From contig CAZWQX010000013.1 in the NCBI GenBank assembly GCA_964635965.1, positions 1 to 43,081 of the forward strand: 43,081 nt of DNA, in the 5' to 3' direction. Every line of letters starts with the position of its first letter. The stretch's first letter is position 1. The position numbers were made by a program, and so were the translations under genes. The notes under the pieces were generated by a model. It worked only from the letters and a program-made list of their open reading frames with translations. It did not search any database and was not told the DNA's origin. Source of the DNA: JAKVAV01 sp964635965 (GTDB lineage: Bacteria; Bacteroidota; Bacteroidia; Flavobacteriales_D; Cryomorphaceae). Below, one piece after another: positions 27,054 to 34,785 of the stretch.

Positions 27054-27172
27054 TGTTTTATGACAGTCATTTCATAAGCGCTGATGAGGTCATCACTGAT
27101 GGCTTGCAGCTGAAACGGTTAATTAGAAAGGACCTAGACTTAAGAAAACTTATAGGAAAGACGAGTAAATGA
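27053..27172 (+). CDS. Possible 39-residue ORF coupled to ald
   Basis: The ald stop overlaps an ATG (TAATG), which opens a 39-codon frame, MFYDSHFISADEVITDGLQL followed by a basic tail ending GKTSK. It fits a short helical peptide. There is no homologue I recognise and no further evidence of coding. It may be chance. An ATGACAGTCAT palindrome lies at its start. Confidence 0.25.
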   Translation: MFYDSHFISADEVITDGLQLKRLIRKDLDLRKLIGKTSK

Positions 27173-27183
27173 AAATTTACGGT

Positions 27184-27582
27184 CTATGTTCTTCTCACTT
27201 GTTTTGGATTATTCATCAAAAGATAACCGAACGCTACAGAGAAGAGAGAATACATCACCGTTAAAAAAATCAGTATCCAGAAACCCATCTCCGTGTATTG
27301 TCCAACTGTTTTTATCAATGCAAGTGATGAAACCACGAAATGGACAAGGTTGCCGATCACCAAAGGACGTCCGTAAATCCCTCCTATCGGATTGTTTCTT
27401 GTCATCCAATTGAGTATTGAAAAAGCCAGATACAAGGAACCCAGGATCTGGAGAAACAAAATGGATGACTGATTACTAAGACCCGAGAGGTAGTTCGCGA
27501 TCTCATCTGGAAGAAACGTGAAACCCAACCCCATAATACCCAAGAAAACAGCGCTTGAAGTCATTAAAAATTTTGAATTCAT
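27184..27582 (-). CDS. Small four-helix membrane protein (hypothetical)
   Basis: A 132-residue protein with four predicted membrane segments at about residues 5-27, 41-60, 70-92 and 99-124, and a short basic tail (NNPKQVRRT). It begins with MNSKFLMTSSAVFLGIMGLG. Similar small membrane proteins are common in Bacteroidota and have no assigned role. It is 33 bases downstream of the LytTR regulator on the same strand, so it could be the last gene of the receptor-kinase-regulator operon. No family is recognised. Confidence 0.7.
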   Translation of the reverse strand: MNSKFLMTSSAVFLGIMGLGFTFLPDEIANYLSGLSNQSSILFLQILGSLYLAFSILNWMTRNNPIGGIYGRPLVIGNLVHFVVSSLALIKTVGQYTEMGFWILIFLTVMYSLFSVAFGYLLMNNPKQVRRT

Positions 27583-27615
27583 GATTTGTATCTTGATCTG
27601 TTGTTTTTGTAAAAG

Positions 27616-28383
27616 CTATTTACCGCTCCCCATCCATGTTAAAAAGCCTTTCGCCTTAGCCCTGCTAACGATTACTTCAAATTCAGGCTTTGGATTAAGG
27701 TAAAGCTTAAGCCTGCTGTTGAAATACTTAGAAGCCTTCTCAATCGAGTTAATATGCACTATGATGTTTCGTGCTGGACGATAGAAGCTATTTGTTGGGA
27801 GATTACTTTCGAGAAGATTCAAACTTTCGTCGATGATATAACGATTTCCCTCGAACGTGATGATGACGGTGTATTTATCCTCAGAGAAAAAGTAAGCGAT
27901 TTCGTTAATGGTAATGTACTTGTAATTGTCCCCTGATTGAACCAAAAATCGGGTTTTACCATTTCCTGCCGTCTTTGCGTAAAACTCCCTTAAAAAGGAA
28001 AGATCTACTATCTCCGCAGTTCCTCCTTCCCGTGTTTGACGAAACTTGTTTAGCGCAAATTTGAGTTCATCTGAATTAATTGGTTTTAGTAGGTAGTCAA
28101 CGCTATTTACCTTAAATGCACGGATCGCATATTCGCTGTATGCGGTAAGAAAGATTACCGGCGTGGTTAGGTCTACAGCTTCAAAAATCTCAAAACAAAC
28201 CCCATCTGCCAGCTCAATATCCATGAAAATGAGGTCTATATTATCTGCATTTTCTCCTAGCCAATCAATTCCGTCCTCAACGGTTTGAATGCACTTGATT
28301 ACTTCAATGTCGTCATAAATATGAAGCTGCTTCATTAACTCCTTCTGAAGAAGTTTTTCGTCTTCAACTATTACCACTTTCAT
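27616..28383 (-). CDS. LytTR-family response regulator
   Basis: A 255-residue two-component response regulator. The receiver domain (about 1-120) has the acidic pair E7/D8 (IVEDEK), the phosphate-accepting aspartate D55 in LIFMDIEL, T80 in VIFLTAYS and K100 in VDYLLKPI, so it should be phosphorylated normally. Residues about 145-250 are a LytTR DNA-binding domain (ITINEIAYFFSEDKYTVIIT, NLLESNLPTNSFYRPARNII, the latter close to the consensus F-x-R-x-H-R-S region). Its ATG overlaps the kinase stop (ATGA), so it pairs with the LytS-type kinase just upstream. It probably activates or represses the operon or other surface genes. Confidence 0.93.
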   Translation of the reverse strand: MKVVIVEDEKLLQKELMKQLHIYDDIEVIKCIQTVEDGIDWLGENADNIDLIFMDIELADGVCFEIFEAVDLTTPVIFLTAYSEYAIRAFKVNSVDYLLKPINSDELKFALNKFRQTREGGTAEIVDLSFLREFYAKTAGNGKTRFLVQSGDNYKYITINEIAYFFSEDKYTVIITFEGNRYIIDESLNLLESNLPTNSFYRPARNIIVHINSIEKASKYFNSRLKLYLNPKPEFEVIVSRAKAKGFLTWMGSGK

Positions 28384-29426
28384 GTTTTCTCCAGATAAGG
28401 GATGTTGATCTTGAATGTTTTTCCATCATCTTCAACCAAAACAGCATGGCCCAAACTGGCATATCGCATCTTGATGTTCTCAAGGCCAATTCCCCATGAT
28501 GCAATACTCGATTTAAGCCGAATTTGATTCCATACTTCAACGCCATTCTCCGTTGCCGTTACATTCACAATTATAGGTTGGCTCTCTGACATTTTATTGT
28601 GCTTGATTACATTTTCAATCAAGAGTTGAAGCACCATGGGTAAAATCTGTTTCTGCCCATATTTTGAAGGCAGATCGATATTGGCTTGAAAAGTGTTTTC
28701 AAATCGAATGTTCAGTAGGTGAATATAGTCTTCAAGAAACTTGGCTTCATCTTGAAGTTCAATGGAATTGTAATCTCTAAAATCCAAAACGTGCCTCAGC
28801 ACATTTGAGAAGCTATTTAGATAAGCCCTTGACTTATTGGGAGAATCTGCAATCAATGAGTTCAGCACACCCAAACTATTGAACAGAAAGTGTGGATTGA
28901 TCTGGTTCTTCAAAATCTCATACCTAAACTTCGTGTTCTCGTGCTGCAACTGTTTTGAATCGAGCTCTATTTGAAACTGTGCATTCATCAGAATGATGAA
29001 TTCAATTAAGGGGACTATAAACAAATTGATTATGGTTCCCAGCGCAATGAAATAAAGTATCTGTCTTGTTTCAAGAGGTTCGCCTCTCACCACAAAAAAG
29101 ATCACGAAATTCACGAAGATGATCCATCCGATGGTTACGCTTGAGAACAAGACAACGTCAATAACCGTGCGGAGAAAGGCAGTTTGAAACGACCACATCA
29201 ATCTCTGATTTAACCAAGAAACCAGCCTGAATATTGCGGTTGAGACAATTAATAAATTCAGATAAGTGATTACAAATCCCACTACGGCACCCGTGCTAAA
29301 AGCCAACGGCTTACCGATATAATACCAGTCGAAGATCATGATGATCACTTGAAAAGCTAATGCAAATACAATCATGATAAGCAATAACTTCCATCCGAAG
29401 AACTGTTTTAGATCATACTTCTGCAT
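28380..29426 (-). CDS. LytS/YehU-type sensor histidine kinase
   Basis: A 348-residue membrane kinase. About four membrane helices fill residues 12-145, with little extracytoplasmic sequence. The cytoplasmic part starts with a short coiled coil (QIELDSKQLQHENTKFRYEI), then the His_kinase motif NQINPHFLFNSLGVLNSL, with the phosphorylated histidine near 179. The ATPase part has PMVLQLLIENVIKHN and GIGLENIKMRY. It is 3 bases from the TonB receptor stop and overlaps the LytTR regulator, so it is translated as part of that operon. With no periplasmic sensor domain, the input may be membrane-based or come from the receptor. Confidence 0.93.
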   Translation of the reverse strand: MQKYDLKQFFGWKLLLIMIVFALAFQVIIMIFDWYYIGKPLAFSTGAVVGFVITYLNLLIVSTAIFRLVSWLNQRLMWSFQTAFLRTVIDVVLFSSVTIGWIIFVNFVIFFVVRGEPLETRQILYFIALGTIINLFIVPLIEFIILMNAQFQIELDSKQLQHENTKFRYEILKNQINPHFLFNSLGVLNSLIADSPNKSRAYLNSFSNVLRHVLDFRDYNSIELQDEAKFLEDYIHLLNIRFENTFQANIDLPSKYGQKQILPMVLQLLIENVIKHNKMSESQPIIVNVTATENGVEVWNQIRLKSSIASWGIGLENIKMRYASLGHAVLVEDDGKTFKINIPYLEKT

Positions 29427-29429
29427 AGA

Positions 29430-31805
29430 TCAAAATTCGATTTTGTAGTACAAGTTCGGTAAGATGAAGAATACTTTGTCTTCATCAATGGTGTTTTCGC
29501 GAAAGTTATACTTATATCCTGCCACTTGCTCAGTTAGTAGTGCATTCTGAAAATCCAGCCCCCATGTTCGGGTGGAATTCGATTTGTTGATTTTGTAGGT
29601 AACTCCGGCATTCAGCCAAATCTCGGCATCAGACTGCATTTCAAAGAGCCTATCCGTATCGTAAATCACATCTTGTGCTTCCAAACTTTCTTGTTCAAGA
29701 AAAGGTGTCAATCGTCCTCCACCCATATAGGTGGCATTTAAATTCACCCCTAGAAGATTCTTCTCATTCACCACAAATTCTTTTCCGATGGCCAACGATG
29801 TAATCCAGTTTCTATTAAAGAGCGTGTTTCGCTCAATTTGCTGTGCATCTTCGTATTTAGAATCGAAAACCGAAGCAGTCAATAAATAATAAAAGCCTTT
29901 ATCCATTACACGTTCCAAGGTGAGATCAACCCCGATGTTCCTTCCCGTTCCATCATTTGTGATAGGTCCGTTGACCTTCCAAAGTGTAGTGTAGTTGGCG
30001 AATGAAAAAGAAGTCCCTTTAATGGTTGGAACATCAAAAAGCGATTGGTAATAACCTTCTATCGTCAGGAGTACGTTTTTACTGAGATTAAACCCAAGAC
30101 TTGCCACGTAATGATCGGCTTTAGAGAGCTTCAGGTTATTGGCTGCACCTGTCTCAGGATTTGTATAGAAATAGGTCTTAAGTTCTTCGTGTTTTGAGTG
30201 ACGGCCATACGCAAGGCCCAAGTGTGCGAACGGCAAGTACTGCCACTTTAATCCCAGTCTTGGTTCAAGGGTGACCTCATCAACCAAGCCAAACTTTGTG
30301 CTCGATAAGCCCACATTTAAATCAAGGTTTTGGAAGAGGTTATACTTGAATTGGGTAAATGCATTTAAGCTATATGTATTCCCTTCAATTGAAAAGTATT
30401 CTTGCAGCGGATCCATTGGATTATCCACTCCAAAAGAATAAGATTCTGTTTGTAAATGATTCACTCTAATACCCGTTCTGTTGGATAATCGGTCTGATAG
30501 TTGAGCATTCAAACGCGAAGCAAACTCTAGCTTACTCTCTACGTTTCTTCTTTGATAATGGGGATGAAGCGTACCTGTATTGAGGGTCTCGTCATCCTCT
30601 TCGAAAAACTGGGTTTCATTATCATAGAGTGTTGAAGTGTAGCCAATATTGGAACTAAGAAAAGCGGAATTTCCGATGAGCAGTTTATGATTCAAACCAA
30701 CTGCGCCCATCCCAAAATCAATCTCACTATCCAGAAAGTCGCTTTCGTATTCTCGCTGTTTCACATTCACTGTGTTGGTAGCTTCGTCAAATTCTTCAGA
30801 GTATTCTCTAAACGGACTTTTTATGCTACTAACTCCACCGATTCCCCAAAGCGAGAACTCTCCGCTATTCTCGGTAGGGAAATTAAGATTGAACGACAAA
30901 TCCTGATAATGCGGCTCTGTGCCACCTGCGGCCGCGCCATAATAACCAATGAATCCATGACGGTAGTTTACCAAGTAACTGCTTTCTCTGTTTTTAGTTA
31001 GTGGACCTTCTGATGTTAAGTCTATTCCAAGAATTCCCAGTTGTGCTGAATGTTGAAACTCGTCCGAGTTTCCTTTCCTGAAGTTTATATCAAAAACACC
31101 GGCAGTGGCATTGGCATATTCGGCGGGAAAAGCACCTGTAAAGAAATCTGAACCGCGGAGAATATTCGCACTGTAAATAGAAATGAGTCCTGCCCCGGCC
31201 AAATTTCCACCGCCGAAATGAGCAGCACCCGAAACGTCCATGCCGTTTAGACGCCAAAGTACATTGCTTGGGGAGTTACCCCTTATCACTACCCCATTGT
31301 CTTGCGGAGACGAAAAAGTTACTCCGGCAAAATTGTAGGCAACTCTTGAAGGATCACTAAGCCCTCCGGCCAACCGAGAAGACTCTTCAATGGTAAATGA
31401 TCTCGCACTAACGGTGGCCATGGAGTTGAGCGCTTCTTTACCCCTTCCGGCGGATACGACTACCACATCCATATTGGCCACATTCTCTTCAAGTGAAACA
31501 TCCAGTAGAAATGGCTTGGCGGCGGTTACAAGAATTTCCGGAATTCGAACGGGTTTGTATCCAATGAAAGATATTACCAAGACATTCCGGCCAATCTCCA
31601 CATTCTTTAGCGTGTATTTTCCGTCGATGTCCGTAACGGTTCCGATGAGGGGATCCGAATCCTCTATCACAATTGTTGCGCCAATTAGTGGTTCTCCCGT
31701 CATCTGATCGACAACCTTGCCTTTAATCTCTTGGGTATTGCTTTGTGCAAAGCAGAAAATTCCGAGAAACAGAGAGATGAATACTGTCGCTGATTTTTGA
31801 TACAT
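29430..31805 (-). CDS. TonB-dependent outer-membrane receptor with carboxypeptidase-like N-terminal domain
   Basis: A 791-residue outer-membrane protein. The signal peptide (MYQKSATVFISLFLGIFCFA) is followed by a carboxypeptidase-regulatory-like domain (IKGKVVDQMTGEPLIGATIV ... VISFIGYKPV). The plug comes next (about 115-240), with SRVAYNFAGVTFSSPQDNGV and VIRGNSPSNVLWRLNGMDV, and then a 22-strand-type barrel ending in an aromatic residue (YYKIEF), as BamA substrates do. There is no SusD-like partner. The next two genes, a LytS-type kinase and a LytTR regulator, follow with 3-base spacing and overlap, so receptor and signalling form one operon. The ligand is unknown; a peptide or siderophore is possible. 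The upstream region contains an inverted repeat at 31931-31948. Confidence 0.92.
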   Translation of the reverse strand: MYQKSATVFISLFLGIFCFAQSNTQEIKGKVVDQMTGEPLIGATIVIEDSDPLIGTVTDIDGKYTLKNVEIGRNVLVISFIGYKPVRIPEILVTAAKPFLLDVSLEENVANMDVVVVSAGRGKEALNSMATVSARSFTIEESSRLAGGLSDPSRVAYNFAGVTFSSPQDNGVVIRGNSPSNVLWRLNGMDVSGAAHFGGGNLAGAGLISIYSANILRGSDFFTGAFPAEYANATAGVFDINFRKGNSDEFQHSAQLGILGIDLTSEGPLTKNRESSYLVNYRHGFIGYYGAAAGGTEPHYQDLSFNLNFPTENSGEFSLWGIGGVSSIKSPFREYSEEFDEATNTVNVKQREYESDFLDSEIDFGMGAVGLNHKLLIGNSAFLSSNIGYTSTLYDNETQFFEEDDETLNTGTLHPHYQRRNVESKLEFASRLNAQLSDRLSNRTGIRVNHLQTESYSFGVDNPMDPLQEYFSIEGNTYSLNAFTQFKYNLFQNLDLNVGLSSTKFGLVDEVTLEPRLGLKWQYLPFAHLGLAYGRHSKHEELKTYFYTNPETGAANNLKLSKADHYVASLGFNLSKNVLLTIEGYYQSLFDVPTIKGTSFSFANYTTLWKVNGPITNDGTGRNIGVDLTLERVMDKGFYYLLTASVFDSKYEDAQQIERNTLFNRNWITSLAIGKEFVVNEKNLLGVNLNATYMGGGRLTPFLEQESLEAQDVIYDTDRLFEMQSDAEIWLNAGVTYKINKSNSTRTWGLDFQNALLTEQVAGYKYNFRENTIDEDKVFFILPNLYYKIEF

Positions 31806-31930
31806 CTGCTGTATTTTTTTAGCAAATGTGAAGCGATCATGGCGCTATACTATTCGCTTTCTGACGAATTGAAGAATTGGGGGAATGGATTTTAGAATAA
31901 CCGAAATGAACTTACCATGATAGTTCATTG

Positions 31931-31948
31931 TGAGCTCTATTAAGCTCA
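31931..31948 (-). promoter_or_regulatory. Inverted repeat TGAGCT-N6-AGCTCA upstream of the receptor operon
   Basis: Two perfect 6-base arms separated by 6 bases lie about 125 bases before the receptor start. A third TTGAGCTTA half-site follows at 31972-31980. This could be an operator for the operon's own regulator. LytTR sites are normally direct repeats, so a different regulator is equally possible. Confidence 0.35.
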
Positions 31949-32003
31949 GGACAACGGTTCTCATCTCGCAATTGAGCTTAGTCCATATCGATACAATTCT
32001 CCC

Positions 32004-32043
32004 CAAACAAAAAACCCCAATGCGTGCGAATGGAGGCTTATTG
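32004..32043. repeat. 40-bp dispersed repeat, copy B
   Basis: This copy shares 35 of 40 bases with copy A (22931-22970). The minus-strand hairpin is kept in form, with the arm bases changed at some paired places. It lies about 200 bases upstream of the TonB receptor start, outside any gene. Confidence 0.7.
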
Positions 32044-32102
32044 CAAGACAAAATGAAAATCCAATACACTGGTAACTGTTGGGTTGTTACTCGTATATTG
32101 AG

Positions 32103-32138
32103 AAAAAAGTAATACCGGAATCGAAAGGTAGGTTCCGG
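32103..32138 (-). terminator. Terminator-like hairpin
   Basis: On the minus strand CCGGAA (32138-32133) and TTCCGG (32120-32115) form a 6-bp stem with a 12-base loop, followed 6 bases later by TTTTTT. It would stop transcripts from the Tat-signal remnant on the right from running into the TonB operon. Confidence 0.5.
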
Positions 32139-32335
32139 CTATAGATTAAGCCAAGTGCAATTTTGGACCAAGTCAAGTTTACCTCCTATTAGTAAGGTCT
32201 GGTGCCTGTCAATTTATTTTAGTTGCTGTCCTACTGGTTTGACCGAAATGCAGATTCAGACTTGCAGAATCTGAGGTACTTTCAATCTCGAAAGCACAGC
32301 GAATTTCTTGCTAATGCATCCATAACTTGTTTTGC

Positions 32336-32655
32336 TCATATGGCAGTAGATCCATTCTCATAGGACTCTATTTCCTTCTTGATTTTCTCGAATTCAGGAA
32401 AATTGCACTGAGCAAATAATTGCTTTATACGTTCTGTATACAATTTTTGATCCCAGGGTAATTGATGCTGTGTTTTTGCCAATTGGGTGAGACACTCTAA
32501 AAAGGCATCCCAATTCAAGTCTGTATTCTTGTTCCAATTTCCCAAATGGCATTCGACGATTGTGTGTAAGTAGAACTGGAGTTGAGTTGCAATGCTATTC
32601 CCGCGAAACCTAAAGCACTAAGCTTTACAAATTCTCTCCGCTTTTAGTCGTCCAT
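32336..32655 (-). pseudogene. Remnant of a Tat-exported protein, possibly cysteine-dioxygenase-like
   Basis: From ATG 32655 the minus strand reads M-D-D, then TAA (32646-32644), and then in the same frame KRREFVKLSALGFAGIALQL, a twin-arginine (Tat) signal sequence with a hydrophobic core, followed by SSNAIWEIG. A frameshift near 32530-32550 then leads to a frame with LNWDAFLECLTQLAKTQHQL, PWDQKLYTERIKQLFAQCNF and PEFEKIKKEIESYENG, ending at 32336. I recall similar short N-terminal regions in front of cupin domains of cysteine-dioxygenase-like (PCO/ADO) proteins, but the cupin itself is missing, so that name is tentative. With a stop at codon 4, a frameshift and a missing body, it is a decayed gene. 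Confidence 0.55.
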
Positions 32656-32824
32656 AATGAGGTTTTCGATTGACTAATTTAATTGTACTTAACCGACTCG
32701 TTTTTAATCAATACGGGTTTTGAGTCGCTAGTCGATAAACGGGAAGACACTTAAATATCCATAAAAACGACTCAAGTTTACACTTAAGCCGCTCTTGTTT
32801 CTGCACATTGTTAAGCAGAGATTT

Positions 32825-33736
32825 TCAATTCAAGTTTCGATATTCACTCGGGCTCATTCCTGTTTTCGACTTGAAAAGATTGCTAAAATGCTGCGGGTAT
32901 TCAAAACCTAAAGAATACCCAATTTCGCTAATTGAATTGCCTGAATTCAGCAGAATATTTTTGGCTTTATCAATTACATAATGGTGTATATGCTCTTGAG
33001 CCGTTTTTCCGGTTTCTTTCTTTAGCAAATCACTTAAGTAGTTCGAAGACAAGTTTAATTCGTTAGCCAAATACTGCACATTAGGCAATCCTAACTCGTT
33101 GACCGCCTCTGCTTGGTAGTATGCCTTCAAAAGCCTTTCAAATTTTGAGACGATATCACTGTTTAAATTCGCTCGCGTGTAAAATTGACGGTCATAGAAT
33201 CGGGTACAATAATCAAGAACTAATTCTATGTTTGAAATAATCAGGTTTTGACTGTGCTTGTCCAAATTCTGACTGTATTCCTTTATTATTTTGTCCAAGA
33301 GCTCAGTTATTGTTTTGAGCTCGTCTTCAGAAAGGTGAAGGGCTTCGTTTACATCGTAATTAAAAAAGGAGTACCGATCAATTTTATCGGATAGAGTCGA
33401 TTTTCGAATTAAATCGGGATGAAAGGCAAGCGTCCACCCTTCATCGTCGGTATTATCTGCCGGCATTTCACCTTCAAACATTGTCACCTGACCGGGAGAG
33501 GCAAAAACCAATGTCCCTTCCTCGTAATCATACGAATTCTTGCCGTAGTATAAATTCCCACAGCCCAATTGCTTCAGGGTAATTTGATAAAGGTTATTGA
33601 TAATCTTCACCCCATTAAAGTCAATCTCAGACTTAAAATCCTTAGTATAAACGACTGAAACCAAAGGATGCTTGGGCTTGGGTAGCCCCATGGCTTGGTG
33701 TGCCTGACTGATTGAATCAATTGTAAATTCCTGCAT
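32825..33736 (-). CDS. AraC-family transcriptional regulator
   Basis: A 303-residue regulator. Residues about 20-170 form a cupin-like sensor domain (FNGVKIINNLYQITLKQLGC, EEGTLVFASPGQVTMFEGEM). The C-terminal about 100 residues are the double helix-turn-helix: NVQYLANELNLSSNYLSDLL with KKETGKTAQEHIHHYV, and ISEIGYSLGFEYPQHFSNLF with KSKTGMSPSEYRN. Both helices look intact. It lies 9 bases downstream of the HchA-type gene on the same strand, and its own product probably controls that operon in response to an electrophile or a metabolite. Confidence 0.92.
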   Translation of the reverse strand: MQEFTIDSISQAHQAMGLPKPKHPLVSVVYTKDFKSEIDFNGVKIINNLYQITLKQLGCGNLYYGKNSYDYEEGTLVFASPGQVTMFEGEMPADNTDDEGWTLAFHPDLIRKSTLSDKIDRYSFFNYDVNEALHLSEDELKTITELLDKIIKEYSQNLDKHSQNLIISNIELVLDYCTRFYDRQFYTRANLNSDIVSKFERLLKAYYQAEAVNELGLPNVQYLANELNLSSNYLSDLLKKETGKTAQEHIHHYVIDKAKNILLNSGNSISEIGYSLGFEYPQHFSNLFKSKTGMSPSEYRNLN

Positions 33737-33745
33737 AGAAACGTA

Positions 33746-34612
33746 TTACATCAGTTCGTCAAACAAGGCTTCAGCGGTAATTTTACCGAGGTCATCACAA
33801 GCTTTCGGACTATCGCCTGAAATCAGCTTTCTATCAACATGGGTGGCTCCCGTTATTTTGTCATTGATGATCTCGATCCCTTGTTTTTCCAACGCTTCAC
33901 ACTGAAACCAGGTCAGTTGTCCAGGTAAGTAACCCAGTGAAGGCGACTGTTTATCAAATTTATCAGGGAAAGCTACCATTTTGTACCCGTTATATGGGTG
34001 TGGTTCATTGTTTTTTACTGCCGTAGCAACCATAGCGGCAGGTCCATGGCATACAGCTACAAGGTAACGATCAGACGCTTCTATCCAGCGAATCAGTTTA
34101 CCCACATTTTCGTCGTCAGGAAGTCCTACCATAGAGCCGTGGCCACCTGGCAGAAAGAGGGCTATATAGTCAGAATCTTCGTTGAGCTCGTTGTTATCCA
34201 CAAGATCTTTGAGCGAAAGCGGCTTATCAAACTTAAACTGGTTTTCACTTCTGAATTTCAATACGGCCTGATCTTTTTGGGGTACAGACCATTCTTCAAG
34301 AATGGCTGGCTGACCCGTTGGCGTTACTACTTCGAAATCAAATCCGGCCTTGACCAAATGCATCAACGGCACCATGGTTTCTTGGACGTTATTACCAGTT
34401 GAAAACAGCTTGCCATTAGTCATTTCAAAATAGCGCTCTTCCGTACATAGCACCAATACCTTCTTTTCACCTGAATACTTTCTACCGCCAAAGTCTGTGG
34501 CTTTGTAACCGCTGATTTTATCCACTCCCAGCCTTCTACCCATCGGAGAAGGGATATATCCTGAGCCGCCCTTTTCTTTTGTCGGTGCAATTCCCAATAA
34601 TTTCTTGATCAT
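33746..34612 (-). CDS. hchA: Hsp31/HchA-type glyoxalase III and chaperone (DJ-1/PfpI family)
   Basis: A 288-residue protein of the HchA type, which turns methylglyoxal into lactate without glutathione and can act as a holding chaperone or deglycase. The nucleophile elbow VAVCHGPAAM places Cys at 188 and His at 189, with the acid Glu at 78 (NNVQETM); E. coli Hsp31 has Cys185, His186 and Glu77, so the triad corresponds. The oxyanion area FLPGGHGSM and the extended N-terminal linker are also present, unlike in the shorter YajL or PfpI. It is the first gene of a two-gene operon with an AraC regulator (9-base gap), which suggests induction by reactive carbonyl stress. Confidence 0.9.
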   Translation of the reverse strand: MIKKLLGIAPTKEKGGSGYIPSPMGRRLGVDKISGYKATDFGGRKYSGEKKVLVLCTEERYFEMTNGKLFSTGNNVQETMVPLMHLVKAGFDFEVVTPTGQPAILEEWSVPQKDQAVLKFRSENQFKFDKPLSLKDLVDNNELNEDSDYIALFLPGGHGSMVGLPDDENVGKLIRWIEASDRYLVAVCHGPAAMVATAVKNNEPHPYNGYKMVAFPDKFDKQSPSLGYLPGQLTWFQCEALEKQGIEIINDKITGATHVDRKLISGDSPKACDDLGKITAEALFDELM

Positions 34613-34785
34613 TTTCTTGTCAATTTTTGAACCCTACAAATGTCTTTGTGGCGAAACGAATTGACTAAATGATTTCTCGGTAAGGCTAATGGATATAAAG
34701 GATTTTGATTCTACTCGGACTGCAGGTGCATATTGTGCCTGAGTATTGACATAAATTGCGTGAGCCTTTCCGGCATAACACGATT

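Larger units (their letters stand above)
31806..32335. other. Long non-coding stretch upstream of the TonB receptor
   Basis: No open gene was found in either direction. The stretch holds the receptor leader, an inverted repeat TGAGCT-N6-AGCTCA (31931-31948), copy B of the 40-bp repeat and a terminator-like hairpin at 32103-32138. The sequence 32140-32335 is featureless. A weak promoter box (CACATTTG, 7 of 8 matches) lies within the last 30 bases before the receptor ATG. Confidence 0.45.
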
